Origin: Pararhodobacter sp.
GTDB taxonomy: Bacteria; Pseudomonadota; Alphaproteobacteria; Rhodobacterales; Rhodobacteraceae
Assembly (NCBI GenBank): GCA_020832665.1
Contig: JAFIEG010000044.1
Span: 1 to 33,144 of the forward strand
Direction of reading: 5' to 3'
DNA: 33,144 bases
Shown here: positions 1-7,083 of the stretch, piece by piece
Numbering within the stretch: position 1 is the first letter of the stretch
Layout of the letters: every line of letters starts with the position of its first letter
The notes under the pieces: generated by a model
The model's database searches: none
The model's input: only the letters and a program-made list of their open reading frames with translations
What the model was told of the DNA's origin: nothing
Position numbers and translations under genes: made by a program

Positions 1-47
1 AAATACGCCGGGGGGAGTCGGCGCAGCCGACGGGGGGCAGCGCCCCC
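1..47. repeat. Extragenic GCCGGGGGGA repeat, copy A (cut by window start)
   Basis: This matches the copies at 17001-17063 and 20951-21012. It has the core GCCGGGGGGA, then a hairpin with stem GTCGGC/GCCGAC and loop GCA, then GGGGGGC-AGC-GCCCCCC, a second perfect short hairpin. The 5' part (CTTCATCTTGCC in the other copies) lies outside the window. The 3' side runs directly into the poly-C tract, so its true right end cannot be seen. I associate such elements with Rhodobacterales intergenic regions (recall, not searched). Confidence 0.75.
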
Positions 48-180
48 CCCCCCCCCCCCCCCCCCCCCACACCCCCCCCCCCCCCCCCCCCACACCCCCC
101 CCCCCCCCCCCCCCTTCATATTCCCCCCACCCCCCCGGGGGGGGGGGCCCCCCCCCCCGGGGGCCCCCCCCCCCCCCCCA
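43..180. other. Low-complexity poly-C/poly-G tract, probable assembly artefact
   Basis: Almost uninterrupted C runs occur, broken only by isolated ACAC, TTCATATT and a block of Gs at about 137-147. No codon structure or recognisable motif is present. It begins exactly where repeat copy A enters its C-rich 3' arm and ends shortly before the stop codon of the first gene. That position suggests polymerase slippage or base-calling failure at a contig end rather than real sequence. I see no gene in 1-187. Confidence 0.7.
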
Positions 181-187
181 ACCCGTC

Positions 188-1048
188 TCACGCCAGCCCC
201 CACAGCAGCCGCGCCTCTTCGGCCGAGGCCGGCTCGCGCCCCGCCTGCCGTGCTACACCCGCCAGCGCCTCGATCAGCGCGCCATTGCCCGAAGCGCGCG
301 AGCCGTCGGGCAGATAGAAGCAATCCTCCAGCCCCGTGCGCAGATGCCCGCCCAGCTCGGCGGCGCGGCGGTGCAGCGGCCAGACCTCGGCGCGGCCGAT
401 GGCGGTGACCTGCCAGGGCGCGCCTTCGGGGCGGTATTTCAACGCCAGCGGCAACAAATCGGCATCCGCCGGCATGCCCGACGCCACGCCCATCACCAGA
501 TTGACTTGCGGATCACCCACCATGCCGACCTCGGCAAACATCGACACCGAGCGCAAAATGCCCAGATCGAAACACTCGAATTCAGGCTTCACGCCGGCCT
601 CTGCCATGGCCGTCAGGACTTTCTCGATCTTCTCCACCGGGTTGGCAAACAGCATCGGCGGCCAGGCCCAGCGCGCGCCCGAGCGCGTCTTGAGATAATT
701 CAGCGAGCCGGCATTGCAGGCCGCGATCTCGGGCTTGCCGGCACGGATGCAGGCGATGGGGCCCGACTGGTCGCGCTCCATCACCCCGGTGGTGAAATTG
801 AGGATCACGCCGGGGCAGGCATCACGGATCGCCTGCGCCACCTCGGCGGCCAGCGCCGGCTCCCAGCTGGGCAGGTGCCCGCGCCCGGCGCCCTGATCGC
901 GAAAATGCACATGCATGCACACCGCGCCGGCATCCCATGCCTCGCGCGCGGCGCCGGCCAGCTCTTGCGGGGTTACCGGCACCGGATGCTGGCGCGGGTC
1001 GGTCAGCACCCCGGTAAGCGCGCAAGTAATTATTGCCTTGTCGCTCAT
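188..1048 (-). CDS. BKACE family (DUF849) beta-keto acid cleavage enzyme
   Basis: A 286-residue protein of the beta-keto acid cleavage enzyme family. The founding member, Kce of lysine fermentation, condenses a 3-keto acid with acetyl-CoA to give acetoacetate and a new acyl-CoA. Visible family features are the N-terminal strand ITCALTGVLTDP, the metal-binding HVHFRD motif with His46 and His48 (the same numbers as the zinc ligands known in Kce), EFECFDLG near the middle, and GGHLRTGLED towards the C-terminus. The start is the ATG at 1048, preceded on its own strand by GGGGGGAG. The open frame runs 17 codons further upstream, but that part lacks family similarity. It diverges from the TetR gene, with a palindrome at 1094-1113 between them, so local control by that regulator is likely. 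The exact keto acid substrate cannot be read from sequence. Confidence 0.9.
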   Translation of the reverse strand: MSDKAIITCALTGVLTDPRQHPVPVTPQELAGAAREAWDAGAVCMHVHFRDQGAGRGHLPSWEPALAAEVAQAIRDACPGVILNFTTGVMERDQSGPIACIRAGKPEIAACNAGSLNYLKTRSGARWAWPPMLFANPVEKIEKVLTAMAEAGVKPEFECFDLGILRSVSMFAEVGMVGDPQVNLVMGVASGMPADADLLPLALKYRPEGAPWQVTAIGRAEVWPLHRRAAELGGHLRTGLEDCFYLPDGSRASGNGALIEALAGVARQAGREPASAEEARLLWGLA

Positions 1049-1093
1049 CTCGCTCCCCCCAAACGACCGCGACAAGGCTAGCAATGGCAGGAT

Positions 1094-1113
1094 AACCAAG
1101 CAAGCGCTTGGTT
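1094..1113. promoter_or_regulatory. Probable TetR operator palindrome
   Basis: Arms AACCAAG (1094-1100) and CTTGGTT (1107-1113) form a perfect inverted repeat, and the inner CAAGCGCTTG (1101-1110) is itself a perfect 10-bp palindrome. It lies between the divergent BKACE and TetR genes, 46 nt upstream of the BKACE start. This is where an autoregulating TetR protein typically binds. That it is the operator is inference from position and symmetry. Confidence 0.65.
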
Positions 1114-1201
1114 GAGTTTCCTTGCGTCACCGATTAGCCTGCGCCACCATCGCCGGCCCGAGAACCCGCCCGTCATTTCGGGCATCAGCAGTGAAGCATG
1201 G

Positions 1202-1834
1202 ATGCCAGAATCAACCCGAACCGCCCCTGACCTCGCCGGCGCCGCGCCGGGGCTGTTCGACATGGCCACGCCGCGCGGCCGGCTTCTGCGCATCGCCGCA
1301 AGACTGTTTGGCGAGAAGGGCTTTGCCGGCACCACTGTGCGCGACATCGCCGCCGGGCTGGGCATTCAATCGGGCAGCCTGTTTCATCATTTCCGTTCGA
1401 AGGAGGACATCCTCTTCGCGGTGATGGAAATGGTGGTCGAGGCCATCAACCGCGACCTGGCCGAGGCGGTGGCCGCAGCGCCCGATACCGCTGGCCGGGT
1501 GCGCGCGCTGATCGCTGTCGAATTGCATTATCTGCACGGGCCGGCCAGCGATGCCACCTCGGTGTTGTTCCATGAATGGCGCGCCCTGCCGAAAGCGCGG
1601 CGTTCGGTACTGATGAACGGGCGCGCGGCCTATTTCGACCTCTGGCAGACGGTCCTGGCCGAAGCGCGCGCGGCCGGCCTGACGCCTATAGAGCCCGAAA
1701 TCCTGCGTCAGCTTCTGCATGGCGCGCTGGCCTGGACCAGCTTCTGGTACCGCCCCGGCGGCGCGTTGACGCCCGAGGCACTTGTCGAGCGCGCATTGGC
1801 ATTGGCGCTGAAAGACGAGGGCCGGGCCAGTTGA
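1202..1834 (+). CDS. TetR/AcrR family transcriptional regulator
   Basis: About 210 residues. The N-terminal TetR DNA-binding domain is clear at roughly residues 24-75: RLLRIAARLFGEKGF, then the helix-turn-helix TTVRDIAAGLGIQSGSLFHHF and SKEDILFAVM. The C-terminal half is the variable ligand-binding helical domain, with a Trp-rich stretch near residues 180-190 (AWTSFWYRPGG) seen in regulators that bind CoA esters or hydrophobic ligands. The start is uncertain. I chose the ATG at 1202. A TTG at 1112 would lie inside the operator and add a non-family extension, and an ATG at 1262 would still leave the HTH intact. It is divergent from the BKACE gene, its probable target. A hairpin overlaps its stop codon. 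Confidence 0.88.
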   Translation: MPESTRTAPDLAGAAPGLFDMATPRGRLLRIAARLFGEKGFAGTTVRDIAAGLGIQSGSLFHHFRSKEDILFAVMEMVVEAINRDLAEAVAAAPDTAGRVRALIAVELHYLHGPASDATSVLFHEWRALPKARRSVLMNGRAAYFDLWQTVLAEARAAGLTPIEPEILRQLLHGALAWTSFWYRPGGALTPEALVERALALALKDEGRAS

Positions 1835-1851
1835 TCGCCAACCGGCCCGGC
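1821..1851. terminator. Probable bidirectional terminator hairpin
   Basis: GCCGGGCC (1821-1828) pairs with GGCCCGGC (1844-1851). Inside, GTTG (1830-1833) pairs with CAAC (1839-1842) around a 5-nt loop, with one A/C mismatch between the two stems. It overlaps the stop codon of the TetR gene and lies between convergent genes. There is no clear U tract on either side, so termination efficiency is uncertain. Confidence 0.5.
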
Positions 1852-1886
1852 CCGAAAGGCAAGCGTGTGTCTTGCTGCGTGCCGGC

Positions 1887-2348
1887 TCAGTTTGACTGCT
1901 GGCGCAACAACAACCGGATTTCCGCCGTGCAATCTGGTTGCCCGGAAAATCCGTTCACTTCAGCGTGTACATTTATGATATCCGTGCCCTCGTCGGGCTC
2001 GGGGGGGAACATGGAGATGATCCGTATCTGGTTTTCGGTCGTGAAGAAACTGGCAAACGCATAGGCCGCTTCCGCCGATTGCCAGCCATCGCCATCCGGC
2101 TCGCCGAAATTGCGCCACGATGCCGCAAAGCTGGGCGAGAAGATGGAATATGTACTGCCTTCCTCGAATATTCCCGCCCGCGCGGTAATCGAGTTGCTGT
2201 TCGGACCCCAGCCCTGGCAGTTCTGGAAGTTGCTGATATGTCCGCCACCCCGAAACTGGGTAGCCTGTGCCGAAAGAGGCGTCGCCAGGGCCAGCGGCGC
2301 CAATAGCGCGGCTGCGGCAGCGATCATGGTGGAAGATTTGGTGAACAT
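1887..2348 (-). CDS. Small secreted protein, unknown function (paralogue 1)
   Basis: I do not recognise a named family. The 153-residue product starts with a Sec signal peptide (positive start, hydrophobic residues 8-22, probable cleavage after LSAQA near residue 29), so it should be periplasmic or secreted. The mature part carries FRGGGHISNFQNCQG (residues 32-46) and ends with CTAEIRLLLRQ (140-150). The only two cysteines, C44 and C140, could form a disulfide joining the two ends. Both motifs recur in the next gene (2464-2964), so the two are tandem paralogues. The ATG at 2348 follows AGGAG by 8 nt, and a GTG one codon upstream is also possible. It is transcribed after its paralogue with a 115-nt gap. 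Base composition here looks less G+C-rich than the flanks. Confidence 0.75.
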   Translation of the reverse strand: MFTKSSTMIAAAAALLAPLALATPLSAQATQFRGGGHISNFQNCQGWGPNSNSITARAGIFEEGSTYSIFSPSFAASWRNFGEPDGDGWQSAEAAYAFASFFTTENQIRIISMFPPEPDEGTDIINVHAEVNGFSGQPDCTAEIRLLLRQQSN

Positions 2349-2463
2349 CACATTTACTCCTGTTTCATGGGTGCCTTCGCGCCGGCAACGGTCATTGCCA
2401 GCCGGTCGGTGCATCGTTCCTTGCGCCAGCTCGGCCCGATCGGGACAAGCCAGGCGCGCCGCA

Positions 2464-2964
2464 TCACTGACGCTGCAATTCGAGATCGATATCGGCTCTG
2501 CACCCCTGAATGTTGAACATGTGCCGAACCCGCACCCTCAGTCGCATGCTTTCGGTTGCTTCGGTGATCTCCGTCGGCCGCTGGCGCAACACGCGCAAAC
2601 GCGGGCGCGCGTCCCAGCCCTCGAACGAGGGAGCAAGTTGGGCACCCTGCACCCGCACCCAGTTGTCCTCGAACACGCCGTTCAACCGCCGAAGATTGAA
2701 GGCATAAGCCGAAAAGCCGTTGACTGCGATCAGGCTGGATTCGGCATTGCCGTCAAGCTCGCCCGGCCGGTACCGCGCCGTTATCAACATAACGCCGCCA
2801 CCGAAGTTGACACCCTCGCAATTCACGAGATCGGAGACATAGCCGCCACCCAGGAACTCTACGGGCTGGGCCAGTGCCGCAGGGGCGGAAAGTACAGCCG
2901 GGGCTGCGACAAGCACAGCCACGCACAGACCACGCGGCAGCCACCGCGAAAGACTTGCAAACAT
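2464..2964 (-). CDS. Small secreted protein, unknown function (paralogue 2)
   Basis: A 166-residue protein with a Sec signal peptide (hydrophobic residues about 12-30, probable cleavage after ALA near residue 32). The mature part begins PVEFLGGGYVSDLVNCEG and ends CRADIDLELQRQ. This is the same F-x-GGG-x-[IV]-S-x3-NC-x-G and C-x-A-[ED]-I-x-L-x-L pattern as its downstream neighbour. Mature cysteines are C49 and C155 only. The middle differs strongly between the two paralogues, so the duplication is not recent. The start ATG at 2964 follows AAGGAG by 9 nt; upstream in-frame codons lack a signal sequence. A candidate promoter lies at 3031-3059. No function can be assigned. Confidence 0.78.
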   Translation of the reverse strand: MFASLSRWLPRGLCVAVLVAAPAVLSAPAALAQPVEFLGGGYVSDLVNCEGVNFGGGVMLITARYRPGELDGNAESSLIAVNGFSAYAFNLRRLNGVFEDNWVRVQGAQLAPSFEGWDARPRLRVLRQRPTEITEATESMRLRVRVRHMFNIQGCRADIDLELQRQ

Positions 2965-3024
2965 CTTGATTTTCTCCTTGGAAAGAACTGGTGGCGCCCG
3001 ACAAGTGCCTGATTTTCTGCCTGT

Positions 3025-3059
3025 GCTCACAGACTAGTGAGCGCCTGACAGCCAATCAA
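3025..3059 (-). promoter_or_regulatory. Candidate promoter with inverted repeat over the -10
   Basis: On the minus strand, TTGATT (3059-3054), a 17-nt spacer and TAGTCT (3036-3031) form a plausible sigma-70 type promoter about 65-95 nt upstream of the secreted-protein start at 2964. A perfect inverted repeat GCTCAC/GTGAGC (3025-3030 and 3037-3042, 6-nt loop) brackets the -10 hexamer and could be an operator or a 5' leader hairpin. Both are inferred from sequence alone. Confidence 0.4.
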
Positions 3060-3122
3060 TAAAAAAAGAAGTGGGCGAATCAAAAAGAATCGGATCGCGG
3101 CGCATGATATCACCGGGCCGAT

Positions 3123-3209
3123 TGGTGGCCGCTGTGGGACTCGAACCCACACGCCCATACGGGCAACGGATTTTAAGTCCGGTCTGTCTACCGGTTCCAG
3201 CAAGCGGCC
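3123..3209 (-). tRNA. tRNA-Leu (anticodon UAA)
   Basis: Read on the minus strand, acceptor arm GGCCGCT (3209-3203) pairs with AGCGGCC, followed by discriminator A and an encoded CCA (3125-3123). The T arm is GTGGG-TTCGAGT-CCCAC. The anticodon loop CTTAAAA places UAA, for leucine UUA codons. A long class II variable arm with stem GCCC/GGGC, as expected for tRNA-Leu, explains the 87-nt length. The 3' end faces the secreted-protein pair, a position often used by integrating elements. Confidence 0.95.
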
Positions 3210-3242
3210 GCCGCCGCCTTCATAGCAGCCGCCCGGCCCTGC

Positions 3243-5219
3243 TCAAGCCTTTTCGCCGCCCGATGCGCGCCTTTGCGCATAGGCCACGAACCAGTCGAAG
3301 CTTTCGGGATTGGCCATTGAATCGCGGTTGACCACAATTGCCGGGTCACCCCCCATCAGCAGCTTCTTGACCGGCACTTCCAGCTTTTTCCCCGAAAGCG
3401 TGCGCGGCACCTCGGCAATGGCCTCGATCGCATTGGGCAGGAAACGCGGTGATATATCGGCGCGGATGCGTGCGCGGATTGCCTCGCGCAGCGCCTCGTT
3501 CAACTCTACCCCCGGCGCCGGCACCACGAAAAGCGGCATGAAGCTGTCGCGGCCCAGATACTCCAGATCGACAACCAGCGAATCCAGCACCTCGTCCATC
3601 GCCTCGACGGCGCGATAGATCTCGGACGAGCCGATGCGCAGCCCGTGGCGGTTGATGGTGGCATCCGAGCGGCCATAGATCACCGCGCCGCCCTCGGGTG
3701 TGATCTCGATCCAGTCGCCATGGCGCCAGACACCGGGAAAGGTGTCGAAATAGGCCTCGCGCAGGCGCGCGCCGTCCTTGTCGCCCCAGAAGAACAGCGG
3801 CATCGAGGGCAAGGGCTCGGTGCAGACCAGTTCGCCCACCTCGCCGATCACTTCCCGCCCGCTCTCGTCAAAGGCGCGCGCGGCATTGCCCAGAAAGCGG
3901 CACTGCATCTCGCCCGCGCGCACTGGCAGCATGGGGTTGCCGCCGACAAAGGCCCCGGCCAGATCGGTGCCGCCGGAAAGCGGCGCCAGCCAGACATCCT
4001 CTTTCACCTCGCGATAGATCCATGCGTATGCTTCCGGGCTGAGCGGCGAACCGGTGGAGCCGATGGCCCGCAGCGCCGAGAGATCGAGCGCCGCGCCGGG
4101 CTGCAGCCCCGCCTTCTGGCAGCCCATGAAGAAAGCCGCGCCGGCGCCGAAGCTGGTGAGCCGCTCCTCGGCTACCATGCGCCAGACCTGCAACAGATCG
4201 GGGTGGTTGGGCGCACCGTCGAACAGCGCCACCATCGCGCCCTGCATCAGCCCGAAGAATTGCGCGTTCCACATGATCCAGCCCGACGAGGTAAGCCATG
4301 AAAAACGCTCATCGGGCCCCAGATCCATGTGCAGCGAAGCTTTCGCGCATTCGAGCACCAGCCCGCCATGACCGTGCACGATGGGCTTGGGATTGCCGGT
4401 GGTGCCCGAGGAATAGACGATCCAGAGCGGATGATCGAAGGGCACGAGCGCGGGCGCGAAACCGGCCGGTGCCTCGCCGGCGAGCAGATCATCCCACAGC
4501 ACCCATCCATCGGGGGCGGGGGTGCCTGTGGCGGGAACATGCACGCAATGCGCCAGCCCCGGCAGGCCGTCGGCAATGCCCGCCACAACCGCGCGCTTGT
4601 CGATGCGCTTGCCGGCCAGGATATAGCTGTCCTGCGCGATCAGGACCTTGGGCTCGATCTGGCGAAAGCGGTCGAGCACCGCTACCGGCCCCATATCGGG
4701 CGCCGCCAGCGACCAGATGGCACCGATGCTGGCGGTTGCCAGAAAGGCCACCACCGATTCCTGCGTGTTGGGCAGGATCGCCACCACCCGGTCGCCATGC
4801 CCGACGCCCAGCCGGCGCAGCCCCGCCGCGGCGCGCGCCACCTGCCCGGCCAGATCGTTCCAGCTTGCCTCGCGCCGGCCGAAGGTTTCCGACCAGCTGA
4901 CCAGCGCCTGCGCCTGCCCGCGCGTGGCGGCATGGCGCAGCACATGGGCGGCAAAGTTGACGCGCGCGCCGGGAAACCACTCGGCGCCGGGCATGGCGCG
5001 GCTGGCCAGCACGCCCTCGCCCCCCTCGATATCGAGCGCGAAGTAATCGACGATTGCCTGCCAGAAACCCTCGAGGTCGCTCACCGACCATTCCCACAGC
5101 GCGTTGTAATCGGCAAATTCCAGCCCCCGCTCGGCCTTGAGCCAGCCGATGAAGCGCGCCATCGATGTGGCCTCGGCGCGCTCAGACGAAGGCGTCCACA
5201 GGATCGGTCGGTCATTCAT
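3243..5219 (-). CDS. aacS: Acetoacetyl-CoA synthetase
   Basis: A 658-residue AMP-forming ligase matching acetoacetyl-CoA synthetase (acetoacetate + ATP + CoA to acetoacetyl-CoA) in length and motifs. An N-terminal ACS-type domain comes first. The phosphate loop [18 protein letters not shown] lies at about residues 269-286, then SSGWIMWNAQF, GGTDLAGAFVGGNPMLPV (acyl-pocket region of this subfamily), HGDWIEI and GRSDATINRHGLRIGSSEIY. The C-terminal adenylation lysine lies in PRTLSGKKLEVPVKK near residue 611. The start is the ATG at 5219. The open frame continues far upstream into the divergent ligase gene, but that extension is not real. The enzyme returns acetoacetate to central metabolism, and the BKACE enzyme at 188-1048 would produce it. 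It ends 33 nt before the tRNA-Leu gene, in the same direction. Confidence 0.93.
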   Translation of the reverse strand: MNDRPILWTPSSERAEATSMARFIGWLKAERGLEFADYNALWEWSVSDLEGFWQAIVDYFALDIEGGEGVLASRAMPGAEWFPGARVNFAAHVLRHAATRGQAQALVSWSETFGRREASWNDLAGQVARAAAGLRRLGVGHGDRVVAILPNTQESVVAFLATASIGAIWSLAAPDMGPVAVLDRFRQIEPKVLIAQDSYILAGKRIDKRAVVAGIADGLPGLAHCVHVPATGTPAPDGWVLWDDLLAGEAPAGFAPALVPFDHPLWIVYSSGTTGNPKPIVHGHGGLVLECAKASLHMDLGPDERFSWLTSSGWIMWNAQFFGLMQGAMVALFDGAPNHPDLLQVWRMVAEERLTSFGAGAAFFMGCQKAGLQPGAALDLSALRAIGSTGSPLSPEAYAWIYREVKEDVWLAPLSGGTDLAGAFVGGNPMLPVRAGEMQCRFLGNAARAFDESGREVIGEVGELVCTEPLPSMPLFFWGDKDGARLREAYFDTFPGVWRHGDWIEITPEGGAVIYGRSDATINRHGLRIGSSEIYRAVEAMDEVLDSLVVDLEYLGRDSFMPLFVVPAPGVELNEALREAIRARIRADISPRFLPNAIEAIAEVPRTLSGKKLEVPVKKLLMGGDPAIVVNRDSMANPESFDWFVAYAQRRASGGEKA

Positions 5220-5350
5220 CGCGCTCGCGCCCCCATTATGCAAATTGCGTGCCCCATTGGTCGCGCAAGCCCGCGCGGCAATCAAGGGCTGCACACCCTG
5301 ACGCAGGGTCACCACGCGCGCGCGCGTCCCCTGCCCGTCCCCTCCGGCGC

Positions 5351-5378
5351 TTGACCAGACCGGCCAATAGGCTACGCA
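5351..5378 (+). promoter_or_regulatory. Weak candidate promoter for acyl-CoA ligase
   Basis: TTGACC (5351-5356), a 16-nt spacer and TACGCA (5373-5378) lie just upstream of the TTG start at 5403. The -10 is poor. A perfect hairpin ACCCTG-ACG-CAGGGT (5295-5309) lies further up in the same 183-bp divergent region and could be a regulator site. Confidence 0.3.
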
Positions 5379-5402
5379 TGTAAGAAAATGAGGGAGGATA
5401 CC

Positions 5403-7043
5403 TTGCTGGGCCAGATGATGAGCCAACCGCTGCTGATTTCCAGCCTGCTGGTGCATGCCGAACGCCATCACGGCGCGCGCGAGATCGTCTCGCGGCGCAC
5501 CGAGGGCGACATACACCGCTACACCTATTGCGACATGGCAAAACGCGCGCGGCAGATAGCCAATGCGCTGGCCGGGCTGGGCGTAGGCTTTGGCGACCGG
5601 GTGGGCACGCTGGCCTGGAACGGCTATCGCCATGTCGAGCTGTATTACGGCGCCTCGGGTTCGGGCGTGGTACTGCACACGCTCAACCCGCGCCTGCACC
5701 CCGATCAGCTGGTCTGGATCGCCGATGACGCGCAGGACAAGGTGATGTTTATTGAGCTCAGCTTCCTGCCGCTGATCGAGGCCACGGCAGCGCGCTTTGC
5801 CAGCGTCGAGCATTTCGTGCTGATGGCCGATCGCAGCCACATGCCCGCCGACACGAAGATCGAGGGCCTGATCTGCTACGAGGATCTGATCGAGGGCGCG
5901 TCGGATGCCTATGACTGGCCGGTCTTCGACGAGAACACGGCCTCGAGCCTTTGCTACACCTCGGGCACCACGGGCAACCCCAAGGGCGTGCTCTATTCGC
6001 ATCGCTCGACGGTGCTGCACTGCTATGGCTGCGCGCTGCCCGATTCCACCGGCCTGTCGGCGCGCGATGCGGTGCTGCCGGTGGTGCCGATGTTCCATGT
6101 CAATTCATGGGGCATGGCCTATGCCGCGCCGATGGTCGGCGCCAAGCTGGTGCTGCCCGGCCCAGCGCTGGATGGCAAATCGCTTTATGATCTGTTCGAG
6201 GCCGAGGGCGTCACTTTCTCGGCGGGCGTGCCCACCGTCTGGCAAGGGCTGCTGGCGCATGTCGAAGAAAACGGCCTGCGCTTTTCCACCATGAACCGCA
6301 CGGTCATTGGCGGCTCGGCCTGCCCGGCGGCGATGATCGAGACCTTCGAGAAGAAGTACAACATCACCGTGCTGCATGGCTGGGGCATGACCGAGATGAG
6401 CCCGCTGGGCACCGTCTGTTCGCTCAAGGCCGGGCAGGATGCCTTGCCATGGGATGAGCAACTGGCCGTCAAGGCCACGCAGGGGCGCGCGATTTTCGGC
6501 GTTGATACGAAGATTGTGGATGCCGACGGGAAAGAGCTGCCCTGGAACAACGAGAGCACGGGTGAGTTGATGGTGCGTGGGCCCTGGATCATCGGGCGCT
6601 ATTTCAACCGCGCGGAAGACCCGCTGGTTTATGACGAGGCCGGGCTGGGCTGGTTCCCCACCGGCGATGTCTGCGCGATCATGCCTGATGGCTTCATCCG
6701 CATCACCGACCGGGCGAAGGATGTGATCAAGTCGGGCGGCGAATGGATCGGCTCGATCGATCTGGAAAACATCGCCATGGGCCACCCGGCGGTGGCGATG
6801 GCCGCCTGCATCGCCGCGCCGCATCCGAAATGGGATGAGCGCCCGCTGCTGGTGGTGATGAAAAAGCCGGGTCGCGAGGTGACACGCGAGGAGCTGCTGG
6901 CCTTTTACGAGGGCAAGGTGGCGAAGTGGTGGATACCCGATGACGTTGTCTTTGCCGACGACATCCCGCTGGGCGCCACCGGCAAGATGCAGAAGAACAA
7001 GCTGCGCGAGCAGTTCAAGGATCACGTTCTGCCGACGGTATAA
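5403..7043 (+). CDS. AMP-forming acyl-CoA ligase, DmdB-like / fatty-acyl-CoA synthetase
   Basis: A 546-residue acyl-CoA synthetase that joins a carboxylic acid to CoA through an acyl-AMP. Visible motifs are [12 protein letters not shown] (residues 184-195), [34 protein letters not shown] and the catalytic lysine in [16 protein letters not shown] (near K528). The N-terminus [14 protein letters not shown] and the whole layout resemble what I recall of the 3-methylmercaptopropionate-CoA ligase DmdB of roseobacters. The same layout is shared by medium- and long-chain fatty-acyl-CoA ligases, so the substrate is open. I chose TTG at 5403 because GGGAGG sits 6 nt before it and the protein then begins like its relatives. 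The in-frame ATG at 5388 lies before that ribosome-binding site. It diverges from aacS. Confidence 0.88.
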   Translation: MLGQMMSQPLLISSLLVHAERHHGAREIVSRRTEGDIHRYTYCDMAKRARQIANALAGLGVGFGDRVGTLAWNGYRHVELYYGASGSGVVLHTLNPRLHPDQLVWIADDAQDKVMFIELSFLPLIEATAARFASVEHFVLMADRSHMPADTKIEGLICYEDLIEGASDAYDWPVFDENTASSLCYTSGTTGNPKGVLYSHRSTVLHCYGCALPDSTGLSARDAVLPVVPMFHVNSWGMAYAAPMVGAKLVLPGPALDGKSLYDLFEAEGVTFSAGVPTVWQGLLAHVEENGLRFSTMNRTVIGGSACPAAMIETFEKKYNITVLHGWGMTEMSPLGTVCSLKAGQDALPWDEQLAVKATQGRAIFGVDTKIVDADGKELPWNNESTGELMVRGPWIIGRYFNRAEDPLVYDEAGLGWFPTGDVCAIMPDGFIRITDRAKDVIKSGGEWIGSIDLENIAMGHPAVAMAACIAAPHPKWDERPLLVVMKKPGREVTREELLAFYEGKVAKWWIPDDVVFADDIPLGATGKMQKNKLREQFKDHVLPTV

Positions 7044-7059
7044 GCGCCCGGCGAGGCGC

Positions 7060-7083
7060 AGGATGGGCAGTTTTTCCCATCCT
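7060..7083. terminator. Hairpin between convergent acyl-CoA ligase and comEC
   Basis: AGGATGGG (7060-7067) pairs perfectly with CCCATCCT (7076-7083) around an 8-nt loop containing five Ts. It lies 17 nt after the ligase stop and overlaps the comEC stop, so it can end transcription from both sides. The arms resemble those of the hairpin at 13083-13105. Confidence 0.55.

Noticed and set aside
5220-6098. Upstream extension of the acetoacetyl-CoA synthetase frame by 293 codons
   Set aside because: It lies antisense to the acyl-CoA ligase gene, lacks family sequence, and a family-typical ATG start exists at 5219.
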